A stretch of 44,224 nucleotides of DNA from Rhodospirillaceae bacterium (lineage in GTDB: Bacteria > Pseudomonadota > Alphaproteobacteria > Azospirillales > Azospirillaceae): the NCBI GenBank assembly GCA_029267445.1, contig JAJUIU010000025.1:1-44224 (forward strand), in the 5' to 3' direction. Below, piece by piece: positions 27,420-35,070 of this stretch. The notes under the pieces are model-generated. The model was given only the letters and a program-made list of their open reading frames with translations, was not told the origin of the DNA and made no database searches. Each line of letters starts with the position of its first letter. The stretch's first letter is position 1. Both the position numbers and the translations under genes were made by a program.

Positions 27420-28823
27420 TCAGCCCACGATCTTGCGCCAGGCGATGACGAGGATGGCGAGCGGGGCGACGTAGCGCACCAGCGCCAGCCAGAGCCCATG
27501 GACGGCGCCCGGCGGCAGGCCGAGTTCCAGCCGGCCGGCTTCCCGGCCGAGCACCCAGCCGGCGAAGACGGCGATCAGGGTGGCGCCGAGCGGGATCATC
27601 AGGTTGGCCGTGATCCAGTCGATCAGATCGAACAGGGTCCGCCCGTCGCCCAGCGGCTGCACGTCGGACCAGATGTTGAACGAGAACACCGTCAGCAGCC
27701 CGAACAGCCAGGCGAAGGCGCCCAGGCCCACGGTCAGACGGACCCGGCCGAGGCGGGTGCGGTCGTCCAGGGCCGCCACCGCCGGTTCCAGGAGGGCGAC
27801 GGACGAGGTCAGCGCCGCGACCACGATCAGGACGAAGAAGACCGTTCCGAACAGGCTGCCGAACGGCATCCCGCCGAACGCCACCGGCAGGGTGACGAAG
27901 ACGAGCCCGGGCCCCTCCGCCGGGTCCAGGTCATGGGCGAAGACGATGGGGAAGATGGCGAGCCCCGCCGTCAGGGCGCAGAGCGTGTCGGCCCCCGCGA
28001 TCACCACGGCCGTGCGGGGGATCGACACGTCCTCCGGCAGGTAGGCGCCGTAGGCCAGCATGGCGCCCAGACCGAGGGACAGGGAGAAGAAGGCCTGCCC
28101 CGCCGCCGCGATCACAAGCTCCGGCGTCACCTTGGAGAAGTCCGGCGTGAACAGGTAGCCGGCGGCGCGGGCGAAGTCGCCGGCGACGGCGGCGTAGCCG
28201 ACCAGGACCAGCAACATGAGGAACAGCAGCGGCATCAGCCAGGTGACCGCCACCTCGATCCCGGAGCGCACGCCGCGCATGACGATCAGCACCGTCGCCA
28301 GGAGGAAGGCGCTGTGCCAGAGGAACAGGCCGGCGGGATCGGCCAGCAGGGCGCCAAACGCCTCGGCCGAGCGCGCCGCGTCGGCCCCGGCGAAGGTGCC
28401 GGAGGCGAGCTTGGGCACGTAGGCGAGCGCCCAGCCCGCCACGACGCTGTAGAAGCTGAGGATGAGGACGGCGGCGACCACGCCGACGACGCCGACCAGC
28501 CCCCAGGCGGGCGTGCCGCCGAAGCGGCGGCCGAGCGAGGCCATGGCGGTGATCGGGCCCTTGCGGGCCATGCGGCCCAGCATCAGCTCGCTCATCAGCA
28601 CCGGCACGCCGACCAGAAGCACGCAGCCGAGATAGACCAGGACGAAGGCGCTGCCGCCGCCGGTGCCGGCCATGTAGGGGAACTTCCAGATGTTCCCCAG
28701 GCCGACCGCCGAGCCCACCGCCGCCAGGATGAAGGCGAGGCGCGAAGACCACATCGGCGGTGCCGCCCGCACGGCCCCGTCACCGGCGCCCGCGCGGTCC
28801 AGTCCACCTTCCGCTCCAACCAT
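27420..28823 (-). CDS. Sodium-dependent transporter, SNF/NSS family
   Basis: Inner-membrane Na+-coupled symporter of the neurotransmitter:sodium symporter fold, 467 aa. The diagnostic TM1 sequence AVGSAVGLGNIWKFPYMAG (about residues 35-53) is present, followed by GGGSAFVLVYL and about ten more helices. The start at 28823 has GGGAG about 10 bases upstream on the minus strand. A later in-frame ATG (MWSSRLAF) lies 23 codons in. The length is slightly shorter than eukaryotic members and normal for bacteria. The family carries amino acids or related amines. The substrate here is not known. Confidence 0.92.
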   Translation of the reverse strand: MVGAEGGLDRAGAGDGAVRAAPPMWSSRLAFILAAVGSAVGLGNIWKFPYMAGTGGGSAFVLVYLGCVLLVGVPVLMSELMLGRMARKGPITAMASLGRRFGGTPAWGLVGVVGVVAAVLILSFYSVVAGWALAYVPKLASGTFAGADAARSAEAFGALLADPAGLFLWHSAFLLATVLIVMRGVRSGIEVAVTWLMPLLFLMLLVLVGYAAVAGDFARAAGYLFTPDFSKVTPELVIAAAGQAFFSLSLGLGAMLAYGAYLPEDVSIPRTAVVIAGADTLCALTAGLAIFPIVFAHDLDPAEGPGLVFVTLPVAFGGMPFGSLFGTVFFVLIVVAALTSSVALLEPAVAALDDRTRLGRVRLTVGLGAFAWLFGLLTVFSFNIWSDVQPLGDGRTLFDLIDWITANLMIPLGATLIAVFAGWVLGREAGRLELGLPPGAVHGLWLALVRYVAPLAILVIAWRKIVG

Positions 28824-28974
28824 GTCCGAACGCTCCCCACACACTGTCCGACCCGTTCCATGCGGGCCGGCATGCTTGTCCGCGCGGACCATGGGGAAAA
28901 GGGCGCATCCGGGCAACCCGGCGGGACGAATGGCGGACCGGCGGTGGCCGCAGGCCAAGTGCCGACAGTGGCGA

Positions 28975-29298
28975 TCAGGCCGGATGCGCCGCCGGCGGCG
29001 GCGGGCAGACCTTGGGCAGGCTGGGACGGGGGTTGATGGCGCGGCGCCAGAACGGCAGGGCGCGGTACCACGCGGCCCCTTCGCGCAGGGCCTGCCGCCC
29101 CTGCAGCGACAGGGTGAAGCGGTGGCCCGCGCCATCGGTGTCGGAGAGCCAGCCGTGGGCGAACAGATCGTCCTGGATCAGGGCGATGAACGGGACGCCG
29201 GCGAGATAGACGCCGTAGGAGGTTTCGCCGCCGCGATAGAGAAGGTGGCCCTTGGCGAGCGACACCAGCGCGTCGAGAAGAATGAACCGGGGATCCAT
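28975..29298 (-). CDS. Hypothetical protein, 107 aa
   Basis: The start MDPRFILLDALV at 29298 is chosen because AGAGGA lies about 10 bases upstream; further upstream in the frame the translation is not protein-like. No signal peptide is seen. The first half is mildly hydrophobic (LLYRGGETSYGVYLAGVPFIALIQDD), and the rest is charged and aromatic (FTLSLQGRQALREGAAWYRALPFW). It ends in a Pro-rich tail. A winged-helix-like reading is possible (FAHGWLSDTDGAGHRFTLSLQGRQAL), but no family is recognised. Confidence 0.55.
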   Translation of the reverse strand: MDPRFILLDALVSLAKGHLLYRGGETSYGVYLAGVPFIALIQDDLFAHGWLSDTDGAGHRFTLSLQGRQALREGAAWYRALPFWRRAINPRPSLPKVCPPPPAAHPA

Positions 29299-29391
29299 GC
29301 GTGACAGTCCTCTGCTGTGTCCGTTCGGCACGCTCCTCCCCTTCTCCACATCCATGATGGAACCATGGAATTCTTTATGTTGCAATGCAGC

Positions 29392-29419
29392 AAAATGCGG
29401 ACGGGTTACCCCGTCCGCA
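29392..29419 (-). terminator. Intrinsic terminator of the DUF2934 gene
   Basis: On the minus strand, perfect 10-bp arms (29410-29419 and 29396-29405) close a 4-nt loop and lead into TTTTG. It lies about 21 bases after the DUF2934 stop. Confidence 0.85.
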
Positions 29420-29440
29420 CCTTGTCACGGAGGTGGCCGT

Positions 29441-29836
29441 TCAGCGCCCGGTCCGCCGGGACAGGTTGTCCCGCGAGGGGAACTGCCGCTCCTCCCCCTG
29501 GTCGGTGAGGCCGGGGGTATCCCCCAGGTTCTCGGCGGAGAGCAGCGGCTCCACCGGCTGGGTCCGCTGGGCCTCGTCATCGCCGCCGTGCGACGGGTTC
29601 CTCTCCAGCGTTCCGCGCATGCCGTCCTGCTGGGCGACCAGTTCGGACGCCATGTCCCAATGCTCCCGCTCGCGCCCCTCGGGCCGTCCTTCCTCCTCCC
29701 AGATGCGGTGGGCGCGCTCGCGGATGCGCTCCTCGAGCCGATGCTCACCTTCCGCCCGCTCCTCCGGCGAGCGGTGCGCCGCCTCATATCCCGCGCCACC
29801 GATGCGCGATCCGTCCTGCTGCCGACCTTCGGCCAT
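29441..29836 (-). CDS. DUF2934 domain protein
   Basis: 131 aa, very hydrophilic. The DUF2934 signature spans residues about 36-66: ERIRERAHRIWEEEGRPEG followed by REREHWDMA, the usual helix with conserved Trp, Gly-Arg-Pro and His-Trp. The flanks are Gln/Glu/Arg-rich and probably disordered. GGGAG lies 7 bases before the ATG. DUF2934 proteins are small alphaproteobacterial proteins of unknown function, often with other stress genes; this one shares a neighbourhood with an EcfG-controlled entericidin. No EcfG promoter was found in front of it. Confidence 0.85.
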   Translation of the reverse strand: MAEGRQQDGSRIGGAGYEAAHRSPEERAEGEHRLEERIRERAHRIWEEEGRPEGREREHWDMASELVAQQDGMRGTLERNPSHGGDDEAQRTQPVEPLLSAENLGDTPGLTDQGEERQFPSRDNLSRRTGR

Positions 29837-30001
29837 CGTCAACTCCCGCTGCGAACCGCCGGCCGCCATCGACCGGGCGAACTGCAACAGGCGGCGGGCC
29901 GACCTGTCACGAGCGCGTGAGCCGGACCAGCGGGGGTTGAGCCGGCTGGACTCGGGCCCATCTTTCGGGGTAGAACGGGCCAGCTTCCGCGAGAGACCGC
30001 C

Positions 30002-30334
30002 ATGACCAGCGCCATCGGATCCAGTTTCGGAGCGACCTTCGCCTCGCCCGGCATCGCGCCGCCGCGCGGCGGGACGCAGCCGGAGGTCGCCAACGAGGAG
30101 CTGCGCCGGACGACGCAGACCGGCCCCGCCCCCGCCCGTCCGGACCAGCCCCCGCCGTTCGAGCCGAACGCCGTGCAGGAGTCCTCCGCGGCCGAGGAGA
30201 CCCGTCCGACCTTCTCCGCCACCGCCCGTGAGCCGGGCACGGCCCCGGCCGTGGCGCAGCCGACCGAGCAGCAGGTGGAACAGGCCCGCAGCGCCGGCCA
30301 GACCCGGGGCAGCTTCCTCGACATCCGGGCCTGA
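30002..30334 (+). CDS. Pro/Ala/Thr-rich small protein, 110 aa
   Basis: No family is recognised. The composition is low-complexity (Pro, Ala, Thr, Glu, Gln) and the protein is probably disordered, with the C-terminus FLDIRA. There is no signal peptide or membrane segment. GAGAG lies 6-10 bases before the ATG, and a strong terminator follows 33 bases after the stop, which supports expression. A coding frame of this composition deserves some caution. Confidence 0.6.
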   Translation: MTSAIGSSFGATFASPGIAPPRGGTQPEVANEELRRTTQTGPAPARPDQPPPFEPNAVQESSAAEETRPTFSATAREPGTAPAVAQPTEQQVEQARSAGQTRGSFLDIRA

Positions 30335-30366
30335 GCCCACAGCCGGTCGGCCCCGGCCCCAGGACT

Positions 30367-30397
30367 GGGCGCGTTCCGCCGGGACGCGCCCTTTTTG
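30367..30397 (+). terminator. Intrinsic terminator after the Pro-rich small gene
   Basis: Perfect 8-bp arms GGGCGCGT (30367-30374) and ACGCGCCC (30384-30391) close a 9-nt loop and are followed by TTTTTG. Confidence 0.92.
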
Positions 30398-30482
30398 ATT
30401 CCCCCGCCGTCCATCGACCGTCCGATCCACCGCCATGAGCCCGGCGCGGAGCGGGGTCACAGAATCGTCCCAAGTCGCTGCT

Positions 30483-30507
30483 GGAACCTTCCCGACTAAT
30501 CGACGTT
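30483..30507 (+). promoter_or_regulatory. EcfG-type (general stress response) promoter of the entericidin gene
   Basis: GGAAC at 30483-30487 and CGTT at 30504-30507 are separated by exactly 16 nt. This is the established alphaproteobacterial EcfG/RpoE2 consensus (GGAAC-N16/17-CGTT). It lies about 78 bases before the entericidin ATG, with a short GC-rich dyad (30521-30539) in the leader. It predicts induction through the PhyR-NepR-EcfG pathway. Confidence 0.8.
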
Positions 30508-30584
30508 CCCACCGCCGAACCCGCGCCTGACGGGCGCGGTCTTTGTCGGATGTCTTCATCCGTCGAAATCGGGAAGGATTTGTC

Positions 30585-30740
30585 ATGCAGAAGCGCAAAA
30601 CTTGGAACAAGCTGGCGCTTGCCGGTCTTCTTCTTGCCGGCTTCGGAATCTCCGCCTGCAACACCGTGGAAGGTGCCGGCGAGGACATCCAGGCCGGTGG
30701 CAAGGCCATCGAGAAGACTGCCGAAGACGTGAAGAACTGA
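30585..30740 (+). CDS. Entericidin A/B family lipoprotein
   Basis: 51 aa. A basic N-terminus (MQKRKTWNK) is followed by a hydrophobic stretch and the lipobox GISAC with Cys25. The mature peptide (NTVEGAGEDIQAGGKAIEKTAEDVK) is the Entericidin EcnA/EcnB pattern of a short amphipathic helix. AAGGA lies 7 bases before the ATG. In enterobacteria entericidin B is linked to stress-induced lysis and A to its antidote; in alphaproteobacteria many single copies are general stress genes of uncertain role. The upstream EcfG promoter agrees with that. Confidence 0.93.
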   Translation: MQKRKTWNKLALAGLLLAGFGISACNTVEGAGEDIQAGGKAIEKTAEDVKN

Positions 30741-30815
30741 CGTCGCTTCACGGGCGCGCGGCCAGGGGCACCGCATGGCTTGCCCCCGGCCGCCGTCCGT
30801 TCCAGACTGCCGGCC

Positions 30816-31367
30816 ATGACCCAAGTCGACACCGGCTCCCCGCGGACACCGCGCGGCCCCCGCCTCCGCACCGTGCCGCCCGGCGAGGACCGGGAGCGGC
30901 TGGTCTGCCCCGACTGCGACTACATCGTCTATGAGAACCCGAAGATCGTCGTGGGTTCCGTCGTCGCCGCCGATGACGGGCGCATCCTGCTGTGCCGCCG
31001 GGCGATCGATCCGCGCAAGGGCTACTGGACCCTTCCCGCCGGATACATGGAACTGAACGAGACCACGGCCGACGGCGCCATCCGCGAGGCCTGGGAAGAG
31101 GCGCGGGCCCGGATCGAGATCGACTGCCTGCTGGCCGTCTACAACATCCCCCGCATCAGCCAAGTGCAGATGATCTACCGTGCGCGCCTGGCCGCACCGG
31201 AGATCGCGGCCGGACCCGAAAGCCTGGAGGTCCGCCTGTTCGCCTGGGACGACATCCCCTGGGACGAGCTGGCCTTCCCGAGCGTGGTCTGGGCGCTGAA
31301 CGAATGGCGGGACCGGCGCGGCCGGAGCGACTTCGCCCCCGGCGGCGAACCGGTCCAGGGGCTTTGA
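30816..31367 (+). CDS. Nudix hydrolase with a partial zinc-ribbon N-terminus
   Basis: 183 aa. The Nudix box is [21 protein letters not shown] (about 76-96), with the REUXEE core. The segment before it, [15 protein letters not shown], is the second half of the zinc ribbon found in NADH-pyrophosphatase-like and related Nudix proteins. Only Cys31 and Cys34 are present; the first CxxC knuckle usual in relatives is missing from the N-terminal part. These enzymes hydrolyse nucleoside diphosphates linked to other moieties. The substrate here is not known. The ATG at 30816 is preferred because the preceding frame is Arg/Pro-rich. The esterase gene follows after 24 bases. Confidence 0.88.
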   Translation: MTQVDTGSPRTPRGPRLRTVPPGEDRERLVCPDCDYIVYENPKIVVGSVVAADDGRILLCRRAIDPRKGYWTLPAGYMELNETTADGAIREAWEEARARIEIDCLLAVYNIPRISQVQMIYRARLAAPEIAAGPESLEVRLFAWDDIPWDELAFPSVVWALNEWRDRRGRSDFAPGGEPVQGL

Positions 31368-31391
31368 TCCTCCATCACGGACGGTTCCATC

Positions 31392-32399
31392 ATGAGACGA
31401 TCCCACGACATCCCGGCCGGCACGGTGCAGCGGCTGACCATCCACAGCCGGGCCCTGAAGGGCAACCCGCTGGGCGACGCGACCCTGCGGGCCGTGGACG
31501 TCTGGACGCCCCACGGACATGACGGCCGGGGCCTGCCGCTGCTGGTCGACCTGGTGGGATACACCGGCAGCGGCCTGTCCCACACGAACTGGAAGAACTT
31601 CGAGGAGAACGTGCCGGAGCGGCTGGACCGGCTGACGGCCGAGGGCAGGCTGCGCCCGTGCGTCGTCGCGTTTCCCGACTGCTTCACCCGGATGGGCGGG
31701 AACCAGTACGTCAATTCCGCCGGGATCGGCCGCTGGATGGACTTCATCTGCGACGAGATGGTGCCGGCGGTGGAGGCGCATGCCGGCTGCGGCGGGACCG
31801 GGCGGCGCGGCGTGTTCGGCAAGAGCTCCGGCGGGTACGGGGCCATCGCCCACGCCATGCTGAAGGCGGACGTCTGGGCGGCGGCGGCCTGCCTGTCGGG
31901 CGACATGGGCTTCGATTGGTGCTTCCTGCCCGAGTTCCCGTCGGTACTGCGGGCCCTGTCCAAGCACGACATGTCGATCGACCGGTTCATGAAGGCCTTC
32001 CTGTCGGCCCGCAAGGTGGACGGCAAGGACACGCACATCCTGATGATGCTGTGCATGGCCGCCACATACGACCCCGACCTGTCGGTGCCCTGGTCCGTGC
32101 GCCTGCCGGTGACGCTGGACACCTGCGAGATCATCCCGGAGCGCTGGGCCAACTGGATGGCCTGGGACCCGCTGGAAATGGCGCCGCGGCACGCCGACGC
32201 CCTGAAGAGCCTGAAGGCCCTGTGGATCGAGTGCGGCGACCGCGACCAGTACAACCTGGTCTACGGCGCCCGCCGGATGCACGCCATCCTGGGCCGGCTG
32301 GGCGTGCCGCACCGGTACGAGGAGTTCCCCGACGACCACAGCGGCATCGACTACCGCATGGACGAGTGCCTGCCGTTCCTGGTGGACGCGCTGGGCTGA
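31392..32399 (+). CDS. Putative esterase, alpha/beta hydrolase (PF00756-like)
   Basis: 335 aa with no signal peptide. The nucleophile elbow is FGKSSGGYGA (Ser near 145). The C-terminal catalytic His is in EEFPDDHSGIDYR, and a likely acid is in LWIECGDRDQYN. The layout matches the esterase D/Fes-type PF00756 group, in which the substrate varies widely. It lies 24 bases after the Nudix gene on the same strand, so the two probably form an operon. A long repeat-containing gap follows. Confidence 0.85.
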   Translation: MRRSHDIPAGTVQRLTIHSRALKGNPLGDATLRAVDVWTPHGHDGRGLPLLVDLVGYTGSGLSHTNWKNFEENVPERLDRLTAEGRLRPCVVAFPDCFTRMGGNQYVNSAGIGRWMDFICDEMVPAVEAHAGCGGTGRRGVFGKSSGGYGAIAHAMLKADVWAAAACLSGDMGFDWCFLPEFPSVLRALSKHDMSIDRFMKAFLSARKVDGKDTHILMMLCMAATYDPDLSVPWSVRLPVTLDTCEIIPERWANWMAWDPLEMAPRHADALKSLKALWIECGDRDQYNLVYGARRMHAILGRLGVPHRYEEFPDDHSGIDYRMDECLPFLVDALG

Positions 32400-32419
32400 G
32401 GGCCGGTGCGGTCTTCTCG

Positions 32420-32441
32420 CCCTTCAACAAGCTGAGGGTGA
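32420..32441. repeat. Element resembling a common bacterial interspersed repeat
   Basis: The stretch CCCTTCAACAAGCTGAGGGT (32420-32439) is a near match to the CCTTCGACAAGCTCAGGGTGAGG-type motif that recurs in many proteobacterial genomes, differing at two positions. It is an imperfect palindrome. Only one copy is seen in this window. Confidence 0.5.
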
Positions 32442-32466
32442 GGGGGACCTGCCGTTCCGGCCTCTC

Positions 32467-32594
32467 TAAGGTGACATCAAAGGTGACAAAGGTGACATCT
32501 AAGGTGACTAAGGTGACATCTAAGGTGACATCTAAGGTGACATGGAATCCCAGCGATTCCAGTCACTTACGCGCTTTAAGGTGACAAAGGTGAC
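32467..32594. repeat. Nine-copy AAGGTGAC repeat array
   Basis: AAGGTGAC occurs exactly nine times, starting at 32468, 32480, 32489, 32501, 32510, 32522, 32534, 32578 and 32587. The first seven are spaced 12, 9, 12, 9, 12 and 12 nt; after a 44-nt break the last two are 9 nt apart. Linkers are ATCW in 12-nt units and a single A or T in 9-nt units. The break holds a dyad: GGAATC (32544-32549) and GATTCC (32555-32560), flanked by a degenerate inverted copy of the unit (GTCACTTA, 32562-32569). No coding role is seen. Confidence 0.9.
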
Positions 32595-32752
32595 ATGAAC
32601 ATCGCATTCGCCGTCCGATGCGTTGGGGAACGGGCGCGCGACGTGGAGGGGGCAAGGCCCCCTTGCGGCGGTTTTCTTCACATGTTCAAGACCCGGCGGC
32701 GGAACCGCGTGGCCGGCAGAGTAGCCTGGGATAGGATTATTTTCCAGGCCAT

Positions 32753-33670
32753 TCAGGCCGCCGCGTGCGACGACAGCAGCGGGTCCAGGCCGAACTCGTG
32801 GGCCAGGAAATCGATCATCGCCCGGACCTTGGGCGAGAGCAGGCGGCGGGACGGGTAGACCGCGTTGATCGGCAGGGGCTTGGGTTCGAAGTCCCGCAGC
32901 AGCTCCACCAGGCCGAGCGGGGCGTAGCCGCCGGGGAAATGCCAGGTGGGCAGCACGCCGATGCCGAGCCCGGCGACCACCCCCTCCCGCACCCCTTCGG
33001 AGTTGTTGACGCTGAAGGGGCCGGCGACGCGGACGGCGATCGGCCCGTCGGGGCCGGAGAATTCCCACCGGTCGCCGGTGGCGAGGCGGGTATAGACGAC
33101 GCAGGCATGGTCCGCGAGGTCCTCCGGACGCGACGGCGGGGTCCGGCCGGCGAGATAGGCCTTGGAGGCGAGCGTCACGCGCCGGGTGGTGCCTATGCGA
33201 CGGGCCACGAGGCCGGGATCGGCGACGGCGCCGACGCGGATGGCGAGATCCACCCCCTCCTCCACCAGGTCGGCGAAACCGTCGTTCATCGACAGGTCGA
33301 CCCGCACGGCGGGAAAGCGCGCCTGGAACCGGGGCAGGCGGGGCACGATGTGCAGCCGGCCGAACACCACCGGACAGGCCAGCCGCAGCGTGCCCACGGG
33401 GGCCGCGCGCTGACGGCCGACCGCCCCCTCAGCCTCAGCCACGGCGTCCAGGACGGCGCGGGCGCGCTCGTAGAAGATCCGGCCGTCGTCGGTGACTGTC
33501 AGCGATCGCGTGGTGCGGCGGAGGAGCAGCGCGCCCAGCCGCTCCTCCAGTTCGGCGATCTGGCGCGACACGGTGGGCTGGGACGTCCCCAGCTCCCGCG
33601 CCACGGCCGAGAAGCTGCCGGTTTCGACCACCCTGGCGAAAGCACGATAGAGCGCGAGCGTATCCGTCAT
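32753..33670 (-). CDS. LysR family transcriptional regulator
   Basis: 305 aa. The N-terminal winged helix-turn-helix (residues about 1-60: ALYRAFARVVETGSFSAVARELGTSQPTVSRQIAELEERL) is typical of LysR, and the C-terminal substrate-binding domain (about 90-300) has the Type 2 periplasmic-binding fold. The closest style is the CrgA-like subgroup. It is divergently transcribed from an AhpD-like gene, so it probably controls that gene and itself. A nested dyad overlaps its start codon. The effector is unknown. Confidence 0.92.
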   Translation of the reverse strand: MTDTLALYRAFARVVETGSFSAVARELGTSQPTVSRQIAELEERLGALLLRRTTRSLTVTDDGRIFYERARAVLDAVAEAEGAVGRQRAAPVGTLRLACPVVFGRLHIVPRLPRFQARFPAVRVDLSMNDGFADLVEEGVDLAIRVGAVADPGLVARRIGTTRRVTLASKAYLAGRTPPSRPEDLADHACVVYTRLATGDRWEFSGPDGPIAVRVAGPFSVNNSEGVREGVVAGLGIGVLPTWHFPGGYAPLGLVELLRDFEPKPLPINAVYPSRRLLSPKVRAMIDFLAHEFGLDPLLSSHAAA

Positions 33671-33688
33671 TCATACATGATACGGATA
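33661..33688. promoter_or_regulatory. Nested dyad at the LysR start codon (possible autoregulatory operator)
   Basis: TATCCGT (33661-33667) and ACGGATA (33682-33688) are perfect arms, with the smaller palindrome TCAT-AC-ATGA (33671-33680) between them. The element spans the LysR ATG (33668-33670), which suits LysR autorepression or binding in the divergent promoter. Confidence 0.5.
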
Positions 33689-33796
33689 AATCCTGTGCGG
33701 ACAAGGCGACTTATCGACATCAAGCGAATGGGTGACAGTCCGCTCCGGAACGACGGCATCCCGCCGCACCACCGGAAGAGACCGAGGAGACATCCT

Positions 33797-34366
33797 ATGA
33801 CCGCCTTCACCCTGCACACCGTCGAGACCGCGCCCGATGCGGCGAAGGACCAGCTGGCCGCCATCGAGAAGGGCTGGAAGTTCATCCCGAACCTGCACCG
33901 CACCCTGGCCGAAAGCCCGGTGACCCTGAAGGCCTACGACACGCTGTTCGACCTCGTGTCCAAGTCCAGCTTCACCCCGGCCGAACAGCAGGTGGCCTAT
34001 CTCGCCATCAACGTGCTGAACGAGTGCGAGTACTGCACGTCCGGCCATTCGGTGCTGGCGAAGATGAGCGGCGTGGACGCCGCCACCATCGAGGCCCTGC
34101 GCGAGGGCAAGCCGCTGGCCGACGCCCGGTTGCAGGCGCTGCGCGGCTTCGCCGAAGCGGTGGTGCGGGAGCGCGGGTTCGTCGGCGACGCGGCGGTGGA
34201 CGCCTTCCTGGCCGCCGGCTTCACCAAGGCGCAGGTGCTGGAGGTGGTGCTGATCGTGGCGACCAAGACCATCAGCAACTACACCAACCACATCACCCAT
34301 ACGCCGCTGGACGATTTCATGGGCCAGACCCGCTGGGTCGCCCCCCGCAACCGCGCGACGGCCTGA
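33797..34366 (+). CDS. AhpD-like carboxymuconolactone decarboxylase family protein
   Basis: 189 aa. The CMD/AhpD-fold active site is visible at residues 76-84, NECEYCTSGH, with Glu76, the redox pair Cys77/Cys80 and His84. AhpD-type proteins reduce a partner peroxidase using a thiol/disulfide relay. GAGGAG lies 8 bases before the ATG. It is divergent from a LysR gene and is followed after 36 bases by a peroxiredoxin-like gene, so the pair probably acts in peroxide or electrophile defence under that LysR. The exact substrate is inferred. Confidence 0.9.
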   Translation: MTAFTLHTVETAPDAAKDQLAAIEKGWKFIPNLHRTLAESPVTLKAYDTLFDLVSKSSFTPAEQQVAYLAINVLNECEYCTSGHSVLAKMSGVDAATIEALREGKPLADARLQALRGFAEAVVRERGFVGDAAVDAFLAAGFTKAQVLEVVLIVATKTISNYTNHITHTPLDDFMGQTRWVAPRNRATA

Positions 34367-34402
34367 GCCGCCGCCCCTCCCCCTTGGGACAGGAGACCGA
34401 CC

Positions 34403-35065
34403 ATGACCGACCTTCAGACCGAACTGGACAGCTTCCGGGCCGCATGGAGCGGGCGGGTGAGCGCCGAGGTGGCGGGCACCATCGCCGCCGACATCGAGGC
34501 CCTGCGCGCCTCCGGCATCCTGGACCGGGCGGCCCGCCCCGGCGACCGGCTGCCCGCCCTGACGCTGCCGGGTGCCGACGGCGCGCCGGTGGACATCGGC
34601 GCGCTGGCGGCGGCCGGACCGCTGGTGGTCACCTTCTACCGGGGCGGCTGGTGCCCCTACTGCAACATCGAGCTGCGCGCCTACCAGCAGCGGCTGGGCG
34701 CCTTCAAGGCGTTGGGCGCCACGCTGGTGGCGGTCAGCCCGGAGAAGCCTGACGACAGCCTGGACACGGCGCAGAAGAACGGGTTGGCCTTCCCCGTGCT
34801 GTCGGACGCGAAGGGCCGGCTGGCCGACGCGCTGGGCATCCGCTTCCGCCTGACCCCGGAGATCGTGGCCCTCTACCGCCGGTTCGGCCACGACCTGCCG
34901 ACCCGCAACGGCGACGGGGAATGGGCGCTGCCGATGCCGGCCACCTTCGTGGTGGCGCGGGGCGGGACGATCCTGGCGGCCTTCGTCGACCCGGACTACC
35001 GCCGGCGCATGGACCCGGAGGACGCGCTCGCGGCACTGGTGGAGGCGACGGCCAAGGCCGCCTGA
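34403..35065 (+). CDS. Peroxiredoxin-like AhpC/TSA family protein
   Basis: 220 aa with a thioredoxin fold. The active site is FYRGGWCPYCNIEL, with Cys84 and Cys87 in a CxxC motif, as in the peroxiredoxin-like group next to AhpC/TSA. An N-terminal helical extension (about 1-45) precedes the fold. It lies 36 bases after the AhpD-like gene on the same strand and likely forms a functional pair with it. Typical Prx use a single peroxidatic Cys in a PxxxTxxC context; here the CxxC may make it a reductase, so calling it peroxidase is inference. Confidence 0.9.
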   Translation: MTDLQTELDSFRAAWSGRVSAEVAGTIAADIEALRASGILDRAARPGDRLPALTLPGADGAPVDIGALAAAGPLVVTFYRGGWCPYCNIELRAYQQRLGAFKALGATLVAVSPEKPDDSLDTAQKNGLAFPVLSDAKGRLADALGIRFRLTPEIVALYRRFGHDLPTRNGDGEWALPMPATFVVARGGTILAAFVDPDYRRRMDPEDALAALVEATAKAA

Positions 35066-35070
35066 CGGCG

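Larger units (their letters stand above)
32400..32752. other. Convergent intergenic region with repeats
   Basis: No gene is supported in these 353 bases between the ends of the esterase (+) and a LysR gene (-). It holds a 22-nt element of a dispersed-repeat type (32420-32441), the nine-copy AAGGTGAC array (32467-32594) and a hairpin with 6-bp arms GGGGGC/GCCCCC (32648-32662). Confidence 0.7.

Noticed and set aside
29359-29384. EcfG promoter before genes near 29.4 kb
   Set aside because: GGAAC is followed by TGTT after only 14 nt, too short, and no plus-strand gene lies directly downstream.
32467-32584. Repeat array as a coding Lys-Val-Thr repeat
   Set aside because: One frame reads KVTSKVT repeats, but it belongs to a shadow frame of the esterase gene and has no own start or ribosome binding site.
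32467-32594. CRISPR array
   Set aside because: Repeat units of 8 nt spaced 9-12 nt with nearly constant linkers do not match CRISPR repeats and unique spacers, and no cas genes are present.
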